From the NCBI GenBank assembly GCA_016191115.1, contig JACPPG010000035.1, positions 1-64,000 of the forward strand: a stretch of DNA of 64,000 bases. Direction: 5' to 3'. A program made the position numbers and the translations under genes. Numbering within the stretch: the stretch's first letter is position 1; each line of letters opens with the position of its first letter. The notes beneath the pieces are model-generated. The model saw only the letters and a program-made list of their open reading frames with translations. It searched no databases and was not told the DNA's origin. This DNA comes from Planctomycetia bacterium. GTDB taxonomy: Bacteria; Planctomycetota; Planctomycetia; Pirellulales; JACPPG01. Positions 25,325 through 33,657 of this stretch are shown piece by piece.

Positions 25325-27091
25325 CTATTTCTCGGCGTCGTCGCCGGTCTCGAGAATCCCTTCCTTGTTCATGCGAACCGAGCCGTCCGCCTGCTCGATC
25401 GACACGTTGTCCAGGTAAGCGATGTTCGTGTTCTTCAGCTTGTTGCGGTTGTGAAACGCGATGAAGTTGGCCGCCGCGCTCCGCGCCGGAACGGTGTGTA
25501 CGTGGGCGCTCGCGCCGCTGCCGCTGGCTTCCCAAAGCCGCAATGACATGCCGCCCGGCACGTCGAAAATCTCGAAATTGAACACGTCGCCCGGATTGAT
25601 GAGGATGTCGCCGTAGCGCGGTTCCACGTCGGCGCAGTAACCGAGTCCGAAGATGCCAATGTGCGACGTGCCTCGTTCCATCCGCGCGGCGAAGTGGACG
25701 CCGTTTTGCGTGTCGCCGTACTCGCCCCCCGGCACCGCGTCAGAGCGCAGCACGACCTCGAACATGTCGTCCGGCGTCAAGAACGTCCATTGCCCGGTAA
25801 TCCGCAGCCCGCCGAGCGCCGCCGGATCGAACTGGTTGATCGTCACCAGATGGCCACGGTCCACCATCACGATCCGCCCCTCGACCTCGCGGACCTGGGG
25901 ATTGCCCTTGGGGATGCCCGCCGTGACCACCCTCCACTTGTCGGGATCGAGGACATTGTCGTCAAAATTGTCGGCCAGCAGCCGATGCCACTCGGACGAT
26001 GCCGTCAGCGGGACGACGGGCATCAGGCCCCGGTATTGCTCGGGCGCGAACTCTACTTCCCGCCAGTCGCCTGGCGGCGTCTGCAGGCGGCGGGCGTGCC
26101 CCATCAGCAGCCGCTGACGCGGGCCCGCCAAGACGTCGGGCGAGCGGTCGGAAGCCAACAGCCGCGTCCGCGGTTCCGCCGGCTCAGGCGCGGCGCCAAT
26201 TTCGATCTCTCCGTCCAGCACCTGAACTTCGGTGTCGCCCGACGGACCGACGTCGACGCCGAACTCGGTGCCCAAATCGACGATCTCGGCCTTTTGCGTC
26301 TCGATCGTGAAGCCGATGGCCCGCTCGGGCACGTGGGCCACGAGCTTGCCGCTTTGCAGGTGCGTGCGGCTGGGACCGTGCAAATAGAACACAGCGGGGC
26401 CCTGCAGATAGAGCCGTGCGCCGTTGTCGAACGTGATCTGCGCCTTGCCGCTATCCAACCGCAACAGGCCGGTCGCCAGCCGCGAGCCGGTTTGCGTGGG
26501 CAAAGTGCAGGCGCCCCATTTGCAACCGGAGACCTTAACCAGCGTGGCGAAAGACGCCGTTTGCGGAAGCGCCAGTTCCGCGCTCACCAGGGACAGCTCT
26601 TTGGCGGCCGCTACGTCGGCGGGCGCGACAGCCGGCGCCAGGTTTTGTCGATCGTGCTTCGCAACGGCGGGCGCCGCCGGGTCGACGTCGGGACTATTCT
26701 TTAGATAAAGTCCTAGAGCCGCACCCACGCCAAAGACACAAACCGCGAACACAACCCAAGGCATGCTTTGCAGGAAGCCGCCCCCCGGCGGGAAGGCGAA
26801 TCCGCCAGTCGACGGCGGCAACGGTCCATCCTGCGGCGGCGCGACCAACGGAGCCGGTGAGACCGGCGCTTGCACCGGCGCGGCGTCCGGCTCGCCGCCG
26901 GAGCCCGCCACGGGCGCGCCGTCGCGCCACGTCAGGCTGGCGTGTAGTTGCACGTACTCCACGTACCGGCGGCGGACCTGTTGATCCTCGATCAGCAGGG
27001 CATCCAATTGCTCGGCCTCGTCGGGCGTAAGCCGACCTTCGAGCAAGGCATCAAACAGGACAAGGGGATCAAACGGCTCTCTCTGACTCAT
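25325..27091 (-). CDS. FecR-domain transmembrane protein with LamG-like C-terminus
   Basis: 588 residues. The cytoplasmic N-terminus ('LFDALLEGRLTPDEAEQLDA', 'VRRRYVEYVQLHASL') is the anti-sigma-like region of planctomycete FecR proteins. A Pro-rich linker and one membrane helix ('WVVFAVCVFGVGAALGLYL', about 112-130) follow. The FecR domain (about 180-320) has 'RLYLQGPAVFYLHG', 'GKLVAHVPERAIGFTIETQ' and 'TEFGVDV'. A jelly-roll or LamG-like domain (about 385-565) ends the protein. Its start overlaps the stop of the sigma-factor gene (ATGA), so the pair is translationally coupled; a cell-surface signal controlling the sigma factor is inferred from the family. Confidence 0.88.
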   Translation of the reverse strand: MSQREPFDPLVLFDALLEGRLTPDEAEQLDALLIEDQQVRRRYVEYVQLHASLTWRDGAPVAGSGGEPDAAPVQAPVSPAPLVAPPQDGPLPPSTGGFAFPPGGGFLQSMPWVVFAVCVFGVGAALGLYLKNSPDVDPAAPAVAKHDRQNLAPAVAPADVAAAKELSLVSAELALPQTASFATLVKVSGCKWGACTLPTQTGSRLATGLLRLDSGKAQITFDNGARLYLQGPAVFYLHGPSRTHLQSGKLVAHVPERAIGFTIETQKAEIVDLGTEFGVDVGPSGDTEVQVLDGEIEIGAAPEPAEPRTRLLASDRSPDVLAGPRQRLLMGHARRLQTPPGDWREVEFAPEQYRGLMPVVPLTASSEWHRLLADNFDDNVLDPDKWRVVTAGIPKGNPQVREVEGRIVMVDRGHLVTINQFDPAALGGLRITGQWTFLTPDDMFEVVLRSDAVPGGEYGDTQNGVHFAARMERGTSHIGIFGLGYCADVEPRYGDILINPGDVFNFEIFDVPGGMSLRLWEASGSGASAHVHTVPARSAAANFIAFHNRNKLKNTNIAYLDNVSIEQADGSVRMNKEGILETGDDAEK

Positions 27092-27771
27092 GACCGACTC
27101 CCGGACGCCAACGTCCGATCAATGCACTGAAGCAGGCTGCGCCGAATACGGCTGAGGATCTGGTACACCGCGTCGCGCGTCCGACCCAGCCGTTCGGCAA
27201 GCGATTCGATGCTCACCCCCGCCCGATAGCGGTCGTCCACGATCCGCCGCTGGCGATCCGTAAGCTTGTTCAGACACTCAGCCAGGGCGGCGTGGCGGAG
27301 CTCCAAAAGATCGCCGGTGGCCTGCACTTCGGCCGCCACGGCGTCGATCGCCTCGAGGCTCAACAGCCGCCGGTGGCGCGCCTGCCGCTCGCGGTGCTTC
27401 AGCACTTCCAAGCGGGCGACCGCATAGGCCCAGGCCAGGAAGCTGGTGCCAGGCGCGAAGTGCTCGAACTTCTCCCACAGCACCAGGAGCGTCTCCTGCA
27501 GCACCTCGTCGGCCTCGACCCGGTTCGGGACCAGCGCCAGGATGAACGTGTACAAGCGCCGCTCGATGGGGTGACAAATCGACGTAAACTGCTCCCGGCG
27601 GCCAGGTTGCCCTCCTGCTGTGCTGGACGCTGACACCGGCGCATCCTTGTCGTCGGGGAGCCTCGGCAGCGGCTTGGGCGTCTGGCCGGCGTGCGCGGCC
27701 TGCCAATGCCGCGCGTCCCCGCCTGCGCCGGTACGGCCAGGAAATCTCGCCGGTAGCCGCCTATCGTTCAC
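27088..27771 (-). CDS. ECF-type RNA polymerase sigma factor (planctomycete FecR-linked)
   Basis: 227 residues. Sigma-70 region 2: 'IERRLYTFILALVPNRVEAD', 'EVLQETLLVLWEKFEHF', 'FLAWAYAVARLEVLKHRER'. Region 4: 'LTDRQRRIVDDRYRAGVSIE' then 'LAERLGRTRDAVYQILSRIR' with the helix-turn-helix. The first about 55 residues (Arg/Pro-rich) are not conserved, and the functional start may lie nearer residue 45-60. It is coupled to the downstream FecR gene by a 4-nt overlap. It most likely directs transcription of that operon and other surface genes. Confidence 0.92.
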   Translation of the reverse strand: MNDRRLPARFPGRTGAGGDARHWQAAHAGQTPKPLPRLPDDKDAPVSASSTAGGQPGRREQFTSICHPIERRLYTFILALVPNRVEADEVLQETLLVLWEKFEHFAPGTSFLAWAYAVARLEVLKHRERQARHRRLLSLEAIDAVAAEVQATGDLLELRHAALAECLNKLTDRQRRIVDDRYRAGVSIESLAERLGRTRDAVYQILSRIRRSLLQCIDRTLASGSRS

Positions 27772-27856
27772 GTGCGAATCTCGCCAATCACCCTGAGTTA
27801 AACCTGGTCGCGGCGCATTGCGATACAGCCGCAGCCTCTAAGTTACCCAGCGGGCA

Positions 27857-27996
27857 AGGGTGATCTGACACAAAAAAACCGGTCAGAAATGGTCTTTCTG
27901 GTCGTGGGGCCCCCCTCTTCGTTGATTTCGGGGGGCCAAAGGCAGATCGCGTGATCTTGCACGGTTCCTTTTGAGCAACTCTGTTTGTGTCACCCT
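27857..27996. repeat. Nested palindromic element (family D)
   Basis: The outer arms AGGGTGATCTGACACAAA (27857-27874) and TTTGTGTCACCCT (27984-27996) pair except for a 5-nt bulge. A perfect inner 8-bp stem GGCCCCCC (27908-27915) / GGGGGGCC (27930-27937) sits in the middle. It lies upstream of the sigma-factor gene and just before family A copy 2, within a gap (27772-28250) that holds no gene. The form suggests another non-coding repeat family. Only this one copy was seen. Confidence 0.6.
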
Positions 27997-28059
27997 GGCC
28001 GCGCAGTGGGCGACAGCCGAACCTGAGTTGTTTCACGAACTGAGGGACCGCCGTTTCCA

Positions 28060-28216
28060 CAGGGCCGTTCACAGATTCAAGCTTGCCGGCGGCGCACCGG
28101 CGGGAAAGTGGGACAGGCACCGAGACGCAACGTTGGTCTGAAAGGACTTGCGCTGTTTATGCTCGGAGCCAGTCCCATTTTCCCGCCTCGCCATTTGGAA
28201 AAACAGAATGGCCCTG
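28060..28216 (+). mobile_element. Family A MITE-like element, copy 2
   Basis: 157 bp, CAGGGCCGTTC ... GAATGGCCCTG, nearly identical to copies 1 and 5. The flanks (gccgtttcca / cacgaccgac) do not match, so the target duplication has been lost or the junction rearranged. A small open frame directly downstream seems to begin inside or just after the element. Confidence 0.9.
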
Positions 28217-28250
28217 CACGACCGACGATCTGCTCGACACGCTTAGAAGC

Positions 28251-28463
28251 ATGTCGGGTGGGCAGATTGCCGTGTTGGCCAAGAAGTCATCCGCCGCGCA
28301 GCGGACGCGTTTGTCGACGACCCTCGAGGCCCTTATTCGAGAAACCGAGCAGGCCACGGCCGAGGCGCGGAGGCGTCTCGATCACTTGATTCGCCAGCAC
28401 AATGCCCTCGGCGCTCTCGACGACGCGCGGGCGTTGCACGAGACGCTCGACGACGGCCTGTAG
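28251..28463 (+). CDS. Small helical protein, possible 5'-truncated gene
   Basis: From ATG 28251 the frame gives 70 residues (MSGGQIAVLAKKSSAAQRTR ...), rich in Ala, Arg, Glu, Leu and His, with heptad-like spacing that suggests a coiled coil. The same frame is open upstream into family A copy 2 and reads 'TDDLLDTLRSM' before the ATG. The original 5' end may therefore have been removed when the element junction formed. No homology recognised. It converges on the PEP-CTERM gene at 28511. It may not be expressed. Confidence 0.4.
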   Translation: MSGGQIAVLAKKSSAAQRTRLSTTLEALIRETEQATAEARRRLDHLIRQHNALGALDDARALHETLDDGL

Positions 28464-28510
28464 CCCCGCATCTGTCGCCTGGTGCGAACCCACAAGCCAG
28501 GTTCACGTCC

Positions 28511-29287
28511 TTAGACCAAGGGCTGGCTGCGGGCGCGGCGAGCTGTGGCCGCCGCCGCGAATCCCACGGCGCCGAAAGCAAGCAGCACCAGCGTGCTCGG
28601 CTCGGGCGTTGCGACACGGACCGCGTGCGTAGCGCCGGTCGGAAATACCTCGACGAACGTTCCAATCGGCCAGAAGTCGCTGGCCGCGTCGGCGCCGTCG
28701 AGAAAGTGGTTCACGCCGTCGATCACCACGGCGCCCGGCGGCGGAATCCGGTTCCACGCCGTCCCCTGATTGGTGATTCTGAGCTGGTCGGAAAGGGCAA
28801 TGGGACCGTTCAACGCACCCAGGCGGATGTCGAAGAAGACGTCGAAGAAGGAATTGAACGTGCCGCCGGCTGCGTCGGCAAAACTGATCGTCATCCTTCC
28901 GGTGCTCACCGGACCGCCACGCACGGATTGCAGCGTCATGTAGTAAAAGCCGACTCCCAGGCCGAAATCGCTCGGCACGCTGCTCACCAGTTGCAGCGCA
29001 ACCAGCTCCGTCGAAATGGCGAAGGAGCCCGGCGTGGCTGCGACAACGGCATCGTCGTTTCGCCGCTCGATGGTGTCGGCGAAGCCAACCGGAAACGTGC
29101 CCAGCGCGCCGAACGTAAACGTGCCCAGCGGCACGCCTTGGAACGCGACGCCTCCAAACGCTGTGCCTGTTTCCGTCTGCAAAAGGTCCCACCCCTGCTT
29201 GACGTCGACGGCACCGCAAACCGTGCCGGCGAAAAAGACCAGTGCGAGCGATGCGACGAGCCCCCAGCGAAGCGGTGACGAAATCAT
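28511..29287 (-). CDS. PEP-CTERM exported protein of unknown function
   Basis: 258 residues from the ATG at 29287, preceded by AGGAGAAC. Signal peptide with core 'GLVASLALVFFAGTVCGA'. The middle is a beta-rich domain of about 200 residues ('WDLLQTETGTAFGGVAFQGV', 'GFYYMTLQSVRGGPVSTGRM') of a type seen only in PEP-CTERM proteins. The sorting tail is 'TPEPSTLVLLAFGAVGFAAA' followed by RRARSQ. Monocistronic; no function can be assigned. Confidence 0.82.
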   Translation of the reverse strand: MISSPLRWGLVASLALVFFAGTVCGAVDVKQGWDLLQTETGTAFGGVAFQGVPLGTFTFGALGTFPVGFADTIERRNDDAVVAATPGSFAISTELVALQLVSSVPSDFGLGVGFYYMTLQSVRGGPVSTGRMTISFADAAGGTFNSFFDVFFDIRLGALNGPIALSDQLRITNQGTAWNRIPPPGAVVIDGVNHFLDGADAASDFWPIGTFVEVFPTGATHAVRVATPEPSTLVLLAFGAVGFAAAATARRARSQPLV

Positions 29288-29677
29288 GGTTTGTTCTCCT
29301 GGATGAAACGGGGCAATGCGAGGCGGACGGACCGTGTCCGTGCCTTCAAGCGCGGTGTGGAGCACAGCGAACCGCGACGACGCGCAAGCAAAAGCGGCCC
29401 AAGCGGACGGTGGATGCCCAGTGCGGCGCGAGATGGATATCGCCAGAGCTTGCCCGACAAGTGGCCTGCTCAGCGATCTACCGTCATTAGCCGACCGCGA
29501 AGAGAGATGGGGCCGCGCGGGAAACCTGAACGCGACGAGCTTCGGGCAGGATCAGTAACCCGACCGGCTCTGACTCGTCCGAAGCCACGGCTGCACCAGA
29601 GAGTAGCACCGGGCAACGGCGGATGCAACCGTTTTGGTCGCATCGCGCGAGGCAGCACCGTTTAGGGGTCCCAGCAC
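29288..29677. other. Intergenic region upstream of the PEP-CTERM gene
   Basis: About 390 bp with no convincing gene, followed by the perfect palindrome at 29678-29741. It must hold the promoter of the minus-strand gene at 29287. Open frames here are Arg-rich and lack start signals. Confidence 0.4.
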
Positions 29678-29741
29678 ACTAGCCCGAAGCGCCAGCGAGG
29701 GAACGATTGCCCCAGATCCCTCGCTGGCGCTTCGGGCTAGT
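29678..29741. repeat. Perfect 25-bp palindrome with 14-nt loop
   Basis: Arms 29678-29702 and 29717-29741 are exact reverse complements (ACTAGCCCGAAGCGCCAGCG, then AGGGA); the loop is ACGATTGCCCCAGA. It lies about 42 bp beyond the stop of the minus-strand gene 29783-31333 and could act as its terminator. Perfection over 25 bp argues for recent spread or selection. Confidence 0.85.
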
Positions 29742-29782
29742 ATCGAGTTGCTGCAACGTTATGCCGCGGCGCCGGGCGTGCC

Positions 29783-31333
29783 TCACGCGTTCACGCCCAG
29801 CAGCTTGCAGGCGTCTTCGTAGCCGGCGGCGCGGAAGCCGTGCTGATCGTCGCGGTTGTAGCCGTAGGCGCTCGCCGTCACGCGGGCCAGCCCTACGACT
29901 TGCCGCCAGCGGAATGCCGGGCGGATCGTACGGTACTCCTCGCGGACGGTGTGGAAGTACTTCTCGCCGTGCAAACGGCCATCCTCGCTGACCGCGTACT
30001 TCAGCATCAATTCCAGCACCGCATCGACCGGGTAGCCGTGCTCGCCGTAGATCGCGATGGCGGCGGCGGACCGGCCCTGGTCGTTCTGGCGGATGGCGTC
30101 TTCGGCCTCCGCCAAGAGCCCCGCCCCGTCCTGCGCCTTGACCAGCGCCCGGTGCTCGTCGGTCGGATAAGCGGGCGTCTTGAACGGCGCGGATTGGATG
30201 CCCGCGTGGTAGGCCGCGACGATCAGCCCCGACACCGCGTACCGTGGCTCGGCGACGCGGGCCATATTGCGCCAGGCGTTGGTCGCGTCGGACGAGTGGA
30301 CGCCGGCCGAGTCGCCGTGAGTGCGCCAATTGTCCGTGCCCTGTCGCAGCACGTACGAATTGGACGCCAGCGAGATCGCCTCGCCGATGACCTCGGGATC
30401 GATCCCGTCCGCGAGCGCGGCGGCAACCGCCTCGGCGGCCCGCTCGCGCGGGCCTTCGTAGATCGTGCGGGCCAGCTCGTCGACGGCAGCGTCTCCTGGA
30501 TCGCGCTTGCCGAGCGACTTTCCGGCCAGCTTGAATTGATCGAGCAGCTTCGGCAGTATCGCGCGAATTGGCGATTCCGCCTGCTTGTGCTCGATGCGCA
30601 TCCGCTCGTGATCGGCGCACAGCCGCACGCACTGGCGCAATAGCGAGTACGAATACTCCTTGCCCAACAGGCCCACCAGCCCGTACGTGCGATGGGCGAA
30701 CACGAAGCGATGGACGTTGAGGTCATCCTGGATGGCCGGCTGCAGGGCGTTGAAGGCATCCAGCGGCGAATCGCCGACGGTGGCCAGCAGTTTCTCGCCG
30801 CGGTCAACGTCCACCTTGCGGCAGGCGTCGCGGATCTGGACGCCGAGGTCCCCATCACTGGCGTGATCGGCGGCGTGCAGCGCCTCCAAAGTGGTCTTCG
30901 AGGCGCCCCCGACGTTCTGGATCTGCTGCGCGTTGCGGTACAGGACCTTCAGCACCGGCAGCGGTTGCCGGCCACCAGCCAGCAAACGGCTCATGTCCAA
31001 CGCGGGAAGCATGGCCATGGCCGTGTGGAAGCCGACGTAGTCACACCCCCCGAACGTCACGGCGTTGGCCAAGGCGCCCGCGGCCGTGAGCTTCCGTAGA
31101 TCGGTCTCCCCCTTCAGCACCATCTTGGCAAGCTGGGGTTGCAGCTTCTCGGCAGGCGTGCTCCGCATCAACTCGACCAGGGCCGCGTATTCGCCCAGCG
31201 GGATCGATCCAGACGCTTCGGCCGCAAAGGCCGTCGAGAACCCCAGGTCATTGGCCAATGAGGCGCCCAGTCCGGCCGCCAGCATGCCGCGGCCGACATC
31301 CGACAGGAACCCGCGACGGTTCGTGGGGGTCAT
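29783..31333 (-). CDS. Tat-exported planctomycete protein of unknown function
   Basis: 516 residues from the ATG at 31333, with GGGAGGA 7-8 nt upstream. The twin-arginine leader is 'PTNRRGFLSDVGRGMLAAGL' ending near 'AFAAEAS'. The mature part is mostly helical with many conserved-looking His residues: 'GGCDYVGFHTAMAMLP', 'VHRFVFAHRTYGLVGLLG', 'HGDSAGVHSSDATNAWRNMA' and 'YHAGIQSAP'. Their spacing suggests a metal or cofactor site, which would explain Tat export in the folded state. I recognise it only as a planctomycete-type hypothetical protein. Monocistronic; a perfect palindrome follows its stop. Confidence 0.8.
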   Translation of the reverse strand: MTPTNRRGFLSDVGRGMLAAGLGASLANDLGFSTAFAAEASGSIPLGEYAALVELMRSTPAEKLQPQLAKMVLKGETDLRKLTAAGALANAVTFGGCDYVGFHTAMAMLPALDMSRLLAGGRQPLPVLKVLYRNAQQIQNVGGASKTTLEALHAADHASDGDLGVQIRDACRKVDVDRGEKLLATVGDSPLDAFNALQPAIQDDLNVHRFVFAHRTYGLVGLLGKEYSYSLLRQCVRLCADHERMRIEHKQAESPIRAILPKLLDQFKLAGKSLGKRDPGDAAVDELARTIYEGPRERAAEAVAAALADGIDPEVIGEAISLASNSYVLRQGTDNWRTHGDSAGVHSSDATNAWRNMARVAEPRYAVSGLIVAAYHAGIQSAPFKTPAYPTDEHRALVKAQDGAGLLAEAEDAIRQNDQGRSAAAIAIYGEHGYPVDAVLELMLKYAVSEDGRLHGEKYFHTVREEYRTIRPAFRWRQVVGLARVTASAYGYNRDDQHGFRAAGYEDACKLLGVNA

Positions 31334-31443
31334 GGCAAATCCTCCCAATTCGATAGGGGCAAAGAGGGCGGTGCAGTGCGTTCGATCAGCCGAGCCGATC
31401 AAAAACCGAACTATTTCTAGAACGGGAGGGCGTTACACTCTCG

Positions 31444-31507
31444 TCGGGAGGGCGAGGCTCCCGCCGAGCCGCGGAGCGATGGCTCGGCGGGAGCCTCGCC
31501 CTCCCGA
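31444..31507. repeat. Perfect 27-bp palindrome with 10-nt loop
   Basis: Arms 31444-31470 and 31481-31507 are exact reverse complements (start TCGGGAGGGCGAGGCTCCCG); the loop is GCGGAGCGAT. It lies in the gap between the divergent Tat-protein and kinase genes, about 85 bp before family A copy 3. A different family from the 29678 palindrome, but similar in design. Confidence 0.85.
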
Positions 31508-31590
31508 TTTTGGCGCTTGTTGGGCTGTAACGCAGACCGGTTAATATAGACAAGATAGCGCGCTGGCGGCGGCGCGGCTACAGCCCCAAA

Positions 31591-31731
31591 CAGGGCCATT
31601 CTGTTTTTCAAAATGGCGAGGCGGGAAAATGGGACTGGCTCCGAGCATAAACAGCGCAAGTCCTTTCAGACCAACGTTGCGTCTCGGTGCCTGTCCCACT
31701 TTCCCGCCGGTGCGCCGCCGGCAAGCTTGAA
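31591..31731 (-). mobile_element. Family A MITE-like element, copy 3 (3'-truncated)
   Basis: Begins CAGGGCCATTCTG and matches the family up to GCAAGCTTGAA. The last about 16 bp are replaced by the sequence of the kinase gene (CGATTGTGCCCTGAC). No target duplication is seen. It overlaps the 5' end of the kinase frame and supplies its GTG start and first about 15 codons. Confidence 0.88.
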
Positions 31732-33657
31732 CGATTGTGCCCTGACTCCGAACAACTCCGCGAGTTCGCTCTCGGACGGGGGGAGCCTGCGCGGTTCGAG
31801 GCCGTCGCGCGGCACGTCGAGGGCTGCCCGGGCTGCCAGGAACAACTGGAAAGGCTCGACGGCTCGAAGGACCCGCTCGTCGACCAACTCTCCCGGCTTC
31901 GAGCCGGGACGCCCGTCGAGGAGAACGGCGCGGAAGTGTGGAGTCAAGCGATCGGCGAAATCATCGCGGGGAGAGGTCGCACGGGCGGCCGGATCGCCGC
32001 CGACGCGGGACGCGATCTGGCAAGCCGTCTGCTTACGGGCGTCGTGCGGCTTGACCGGTTCGAGCTGCGCTCGGAGCTGGGCGTGGGCTCGTTCGGCTAT
32101 GTGTTCAAGGCATGGGACCCGCGGCTCGAGCGCTTGGTCGCGCTCAAGGTGCAACGTGCCGGCAGCCTGGCATCTCGAGAAGAAGCGGAGCGATTCCTGC
32201 GGGAAGCCCGCAGCGCCGCCCACCTCAAGCATCCGTCAATCGTCTCCCTGTACGAGACGGGCCAGACGGAAGACAACGTCTGTTTCCTGGTGTGTGAGTA
32301 TGTCGAGGGGGTCACGCTGGAAGAACAGTTGAAGCGAGGAGTGCTTCCGCCCGCGCAGGCAGCGACGATCGCCAGCGAACTGGCCGGAGCCTTGCAGTAC
32401 GCGCACGAGCAAGGAGTCGTTCATCGCGACGTGAAGCCGTCGAACATCATTCTTGATCGACACGGGCGGGCTCACCTGATGGATTTCGGCCTGGCCAAGC
32501 GCGAGGCCGGCGAGCTGACCATGACGTCCGACGGCCGCGTGTTGGGAACGCCCGCCTACATGTCCCCCGAGCAGGCCGCCGGGACGTCGCACCAGGTTGA
32601 CGCCCGCAGCGACATCTACAGTCTGGGCGTGGTGCTCTATGAAATGTTGACTGGTGAGCGGCCGTTCCACGGCAACCGGCGGTTGCTCCTGTTGCAAGTA
32701 GTCGAGGACGACCCGCGCCCGCCGCGGGCCGTGAATCCCCAGGTGCCGCGGGACCTGGAAGTGATTTGCTTGAAAGCGATGGGCAAGGCGCCGGCGCGAC
32801 GCTATCAGAACGCGCGCGATCTGGCGGAGGATTTACGACGTTTTCTCGAGCGCCGGCCCATCCTCGCCCGCCCGATGGGCACAATCGAGCGGACGTTGCG
32901 TTGGTGCCGCCGCTATCCGCTGGCCGTCAGCGTGCTGGCGGCCGTGGTGGTCGGCTCGATCGCCGGGCTGTGGTATCTGTCGAGTCTCTCGGAGTTCTTC
33001 GTCCGGCAAACGGCCCTGGAAAGCGCCCGCCTGGAGACGAACATGCTCGACGAGGTGTGGCGATACTACAGCGACGAGATATCGGACATCGACCCGAAGA
33101 CCACGAATATCGCCATCACGGAAAACTACAAGCACGTGCATCCCTCGCTGCCGCTGCCGGCCACCTTCGCCATCGACTTGGGCGAACGGATCAGCCGCCG
33201 CAGCCCGGGCATGGAGGTCCGCGTTTACAGCCGCTATCCGTGGCCGACGCGCAAGGACGGCGGGCCGCAGGGCGAGATCGACGTGGCGGCGCTCGAATGG
33301 CTGGAAGCGGAGGCGAAGCCGGATGACAAGCCGCCCGTTGAGTACGCGCATTTCGCGAACGACGACGGCCGCCGCAAGCTCCTTTATTACACGGCTCGGC
33401 ACATGGAGAAAAGCTGCCTCGCCTGCCACAATCATCCCGACAGCGTTAGCCCCAAAAAAGATTGGAAGGAAGGAGACGTGGTGGGGGTGCTGAAGATCGT
33501 GCGGCCCCTCGAGCACGAGATCGCCAACACGCAAGCGGGCTTGCGGAGCGCATTTTTGCTGATGGGGTCAACGGCGGCACTGCTGCTGGCGATCAGCGTC
33601 ACGGCAACGGTGGTCGCCCAGCGACGACGAAAGGCGGCTCTGGATGAGCGGCGATGA
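31687..33657 (+). CDS. Transmembrane Ser/Thr protein kinase with extracytoplasmic c-type haem (DUF3365/Tll0287-like) domain
   Basis: 656 residues as drawn. A zinc-finger-like N-terminus ('CPDSEQLREFALGRG', 'HVEGCPGCQEQL') is usual for planctomycete kinases. The kinase domain (about 120-385) has 'LGVGSFGYVFKAWDPRLERL', VALKVQ, 'VVHRDVKPSNIILD', DFGLAK and 'TPAYMSPEQAAG', so all catalytic residues are present. A membrane helix ('LAVSVLAAVVVGSIAGLWYL', about 411-432) leads to an outside domain (about 435-615) with the CxxCH haem motif CLACHNHPD at residue 578 and 'GDVVGVLKIVRPLE'. A second helix (about 620-643) ends the protein. The first about 15 residues come from a family A element, so the start is uncertain (GTG 31687, or TTG 31735). 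The stop overlaps the sigma gene by 14 nt. Confidence 0.9.
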   Translation: MPVPLSRRCAAGKLERLCPDSEQLREFALGRGEPARFEAVARHVEGCPGCQEQLERLDGSKDPLVDQLSRLRAGTPVEENGAEVWSQAIGEIIAGRGRTGGRIAADAGRDLASRLLTGVVRLDRFELRSELGVGSFGYVFKAWDPRLERLVALKVQRAGSLASREEAERFLREARSAAHLKHPSIVSLYETGQTEDNVCFLVCEYVEGVTLEEQLKRGVLPPAQAATIASELAGALQYAHEQGVVHRDVKPSNIILDRHGRAHLMDFGLAKREAGELTMTSDGRVLGTPAYMSPEQAAGTSHQVDARSDIYSLGVVLYEMLTGERPFHGNRRLLLLQVVEDDPRPPRAVNPQVPRDLEVICLKAMGKAPARRYQNARDLAEDLRRFLERRPILARPMGTIERTLRWCRRYPLAVSVLAAVVVGSIAGLWYLSSLSEFFVRQTALESARLETNMLDEVWRYYSDEISDIDPKTTNIAITENYKHVHPSLPLPATFAIDLGERISRRSPGMEVRVYSRYPWPTRKDGGPQGEIDVAALEWLEAEAKPDDKPPVEYAHFANDDGRRKLLYYTARHMEKSCLACHNHPDSVSPKKDWKEGDVVGVLKIVRPLEHEIANTQAGLRSAFLLMGSTAALLLAISVTATVVAQRRRKAALDERR

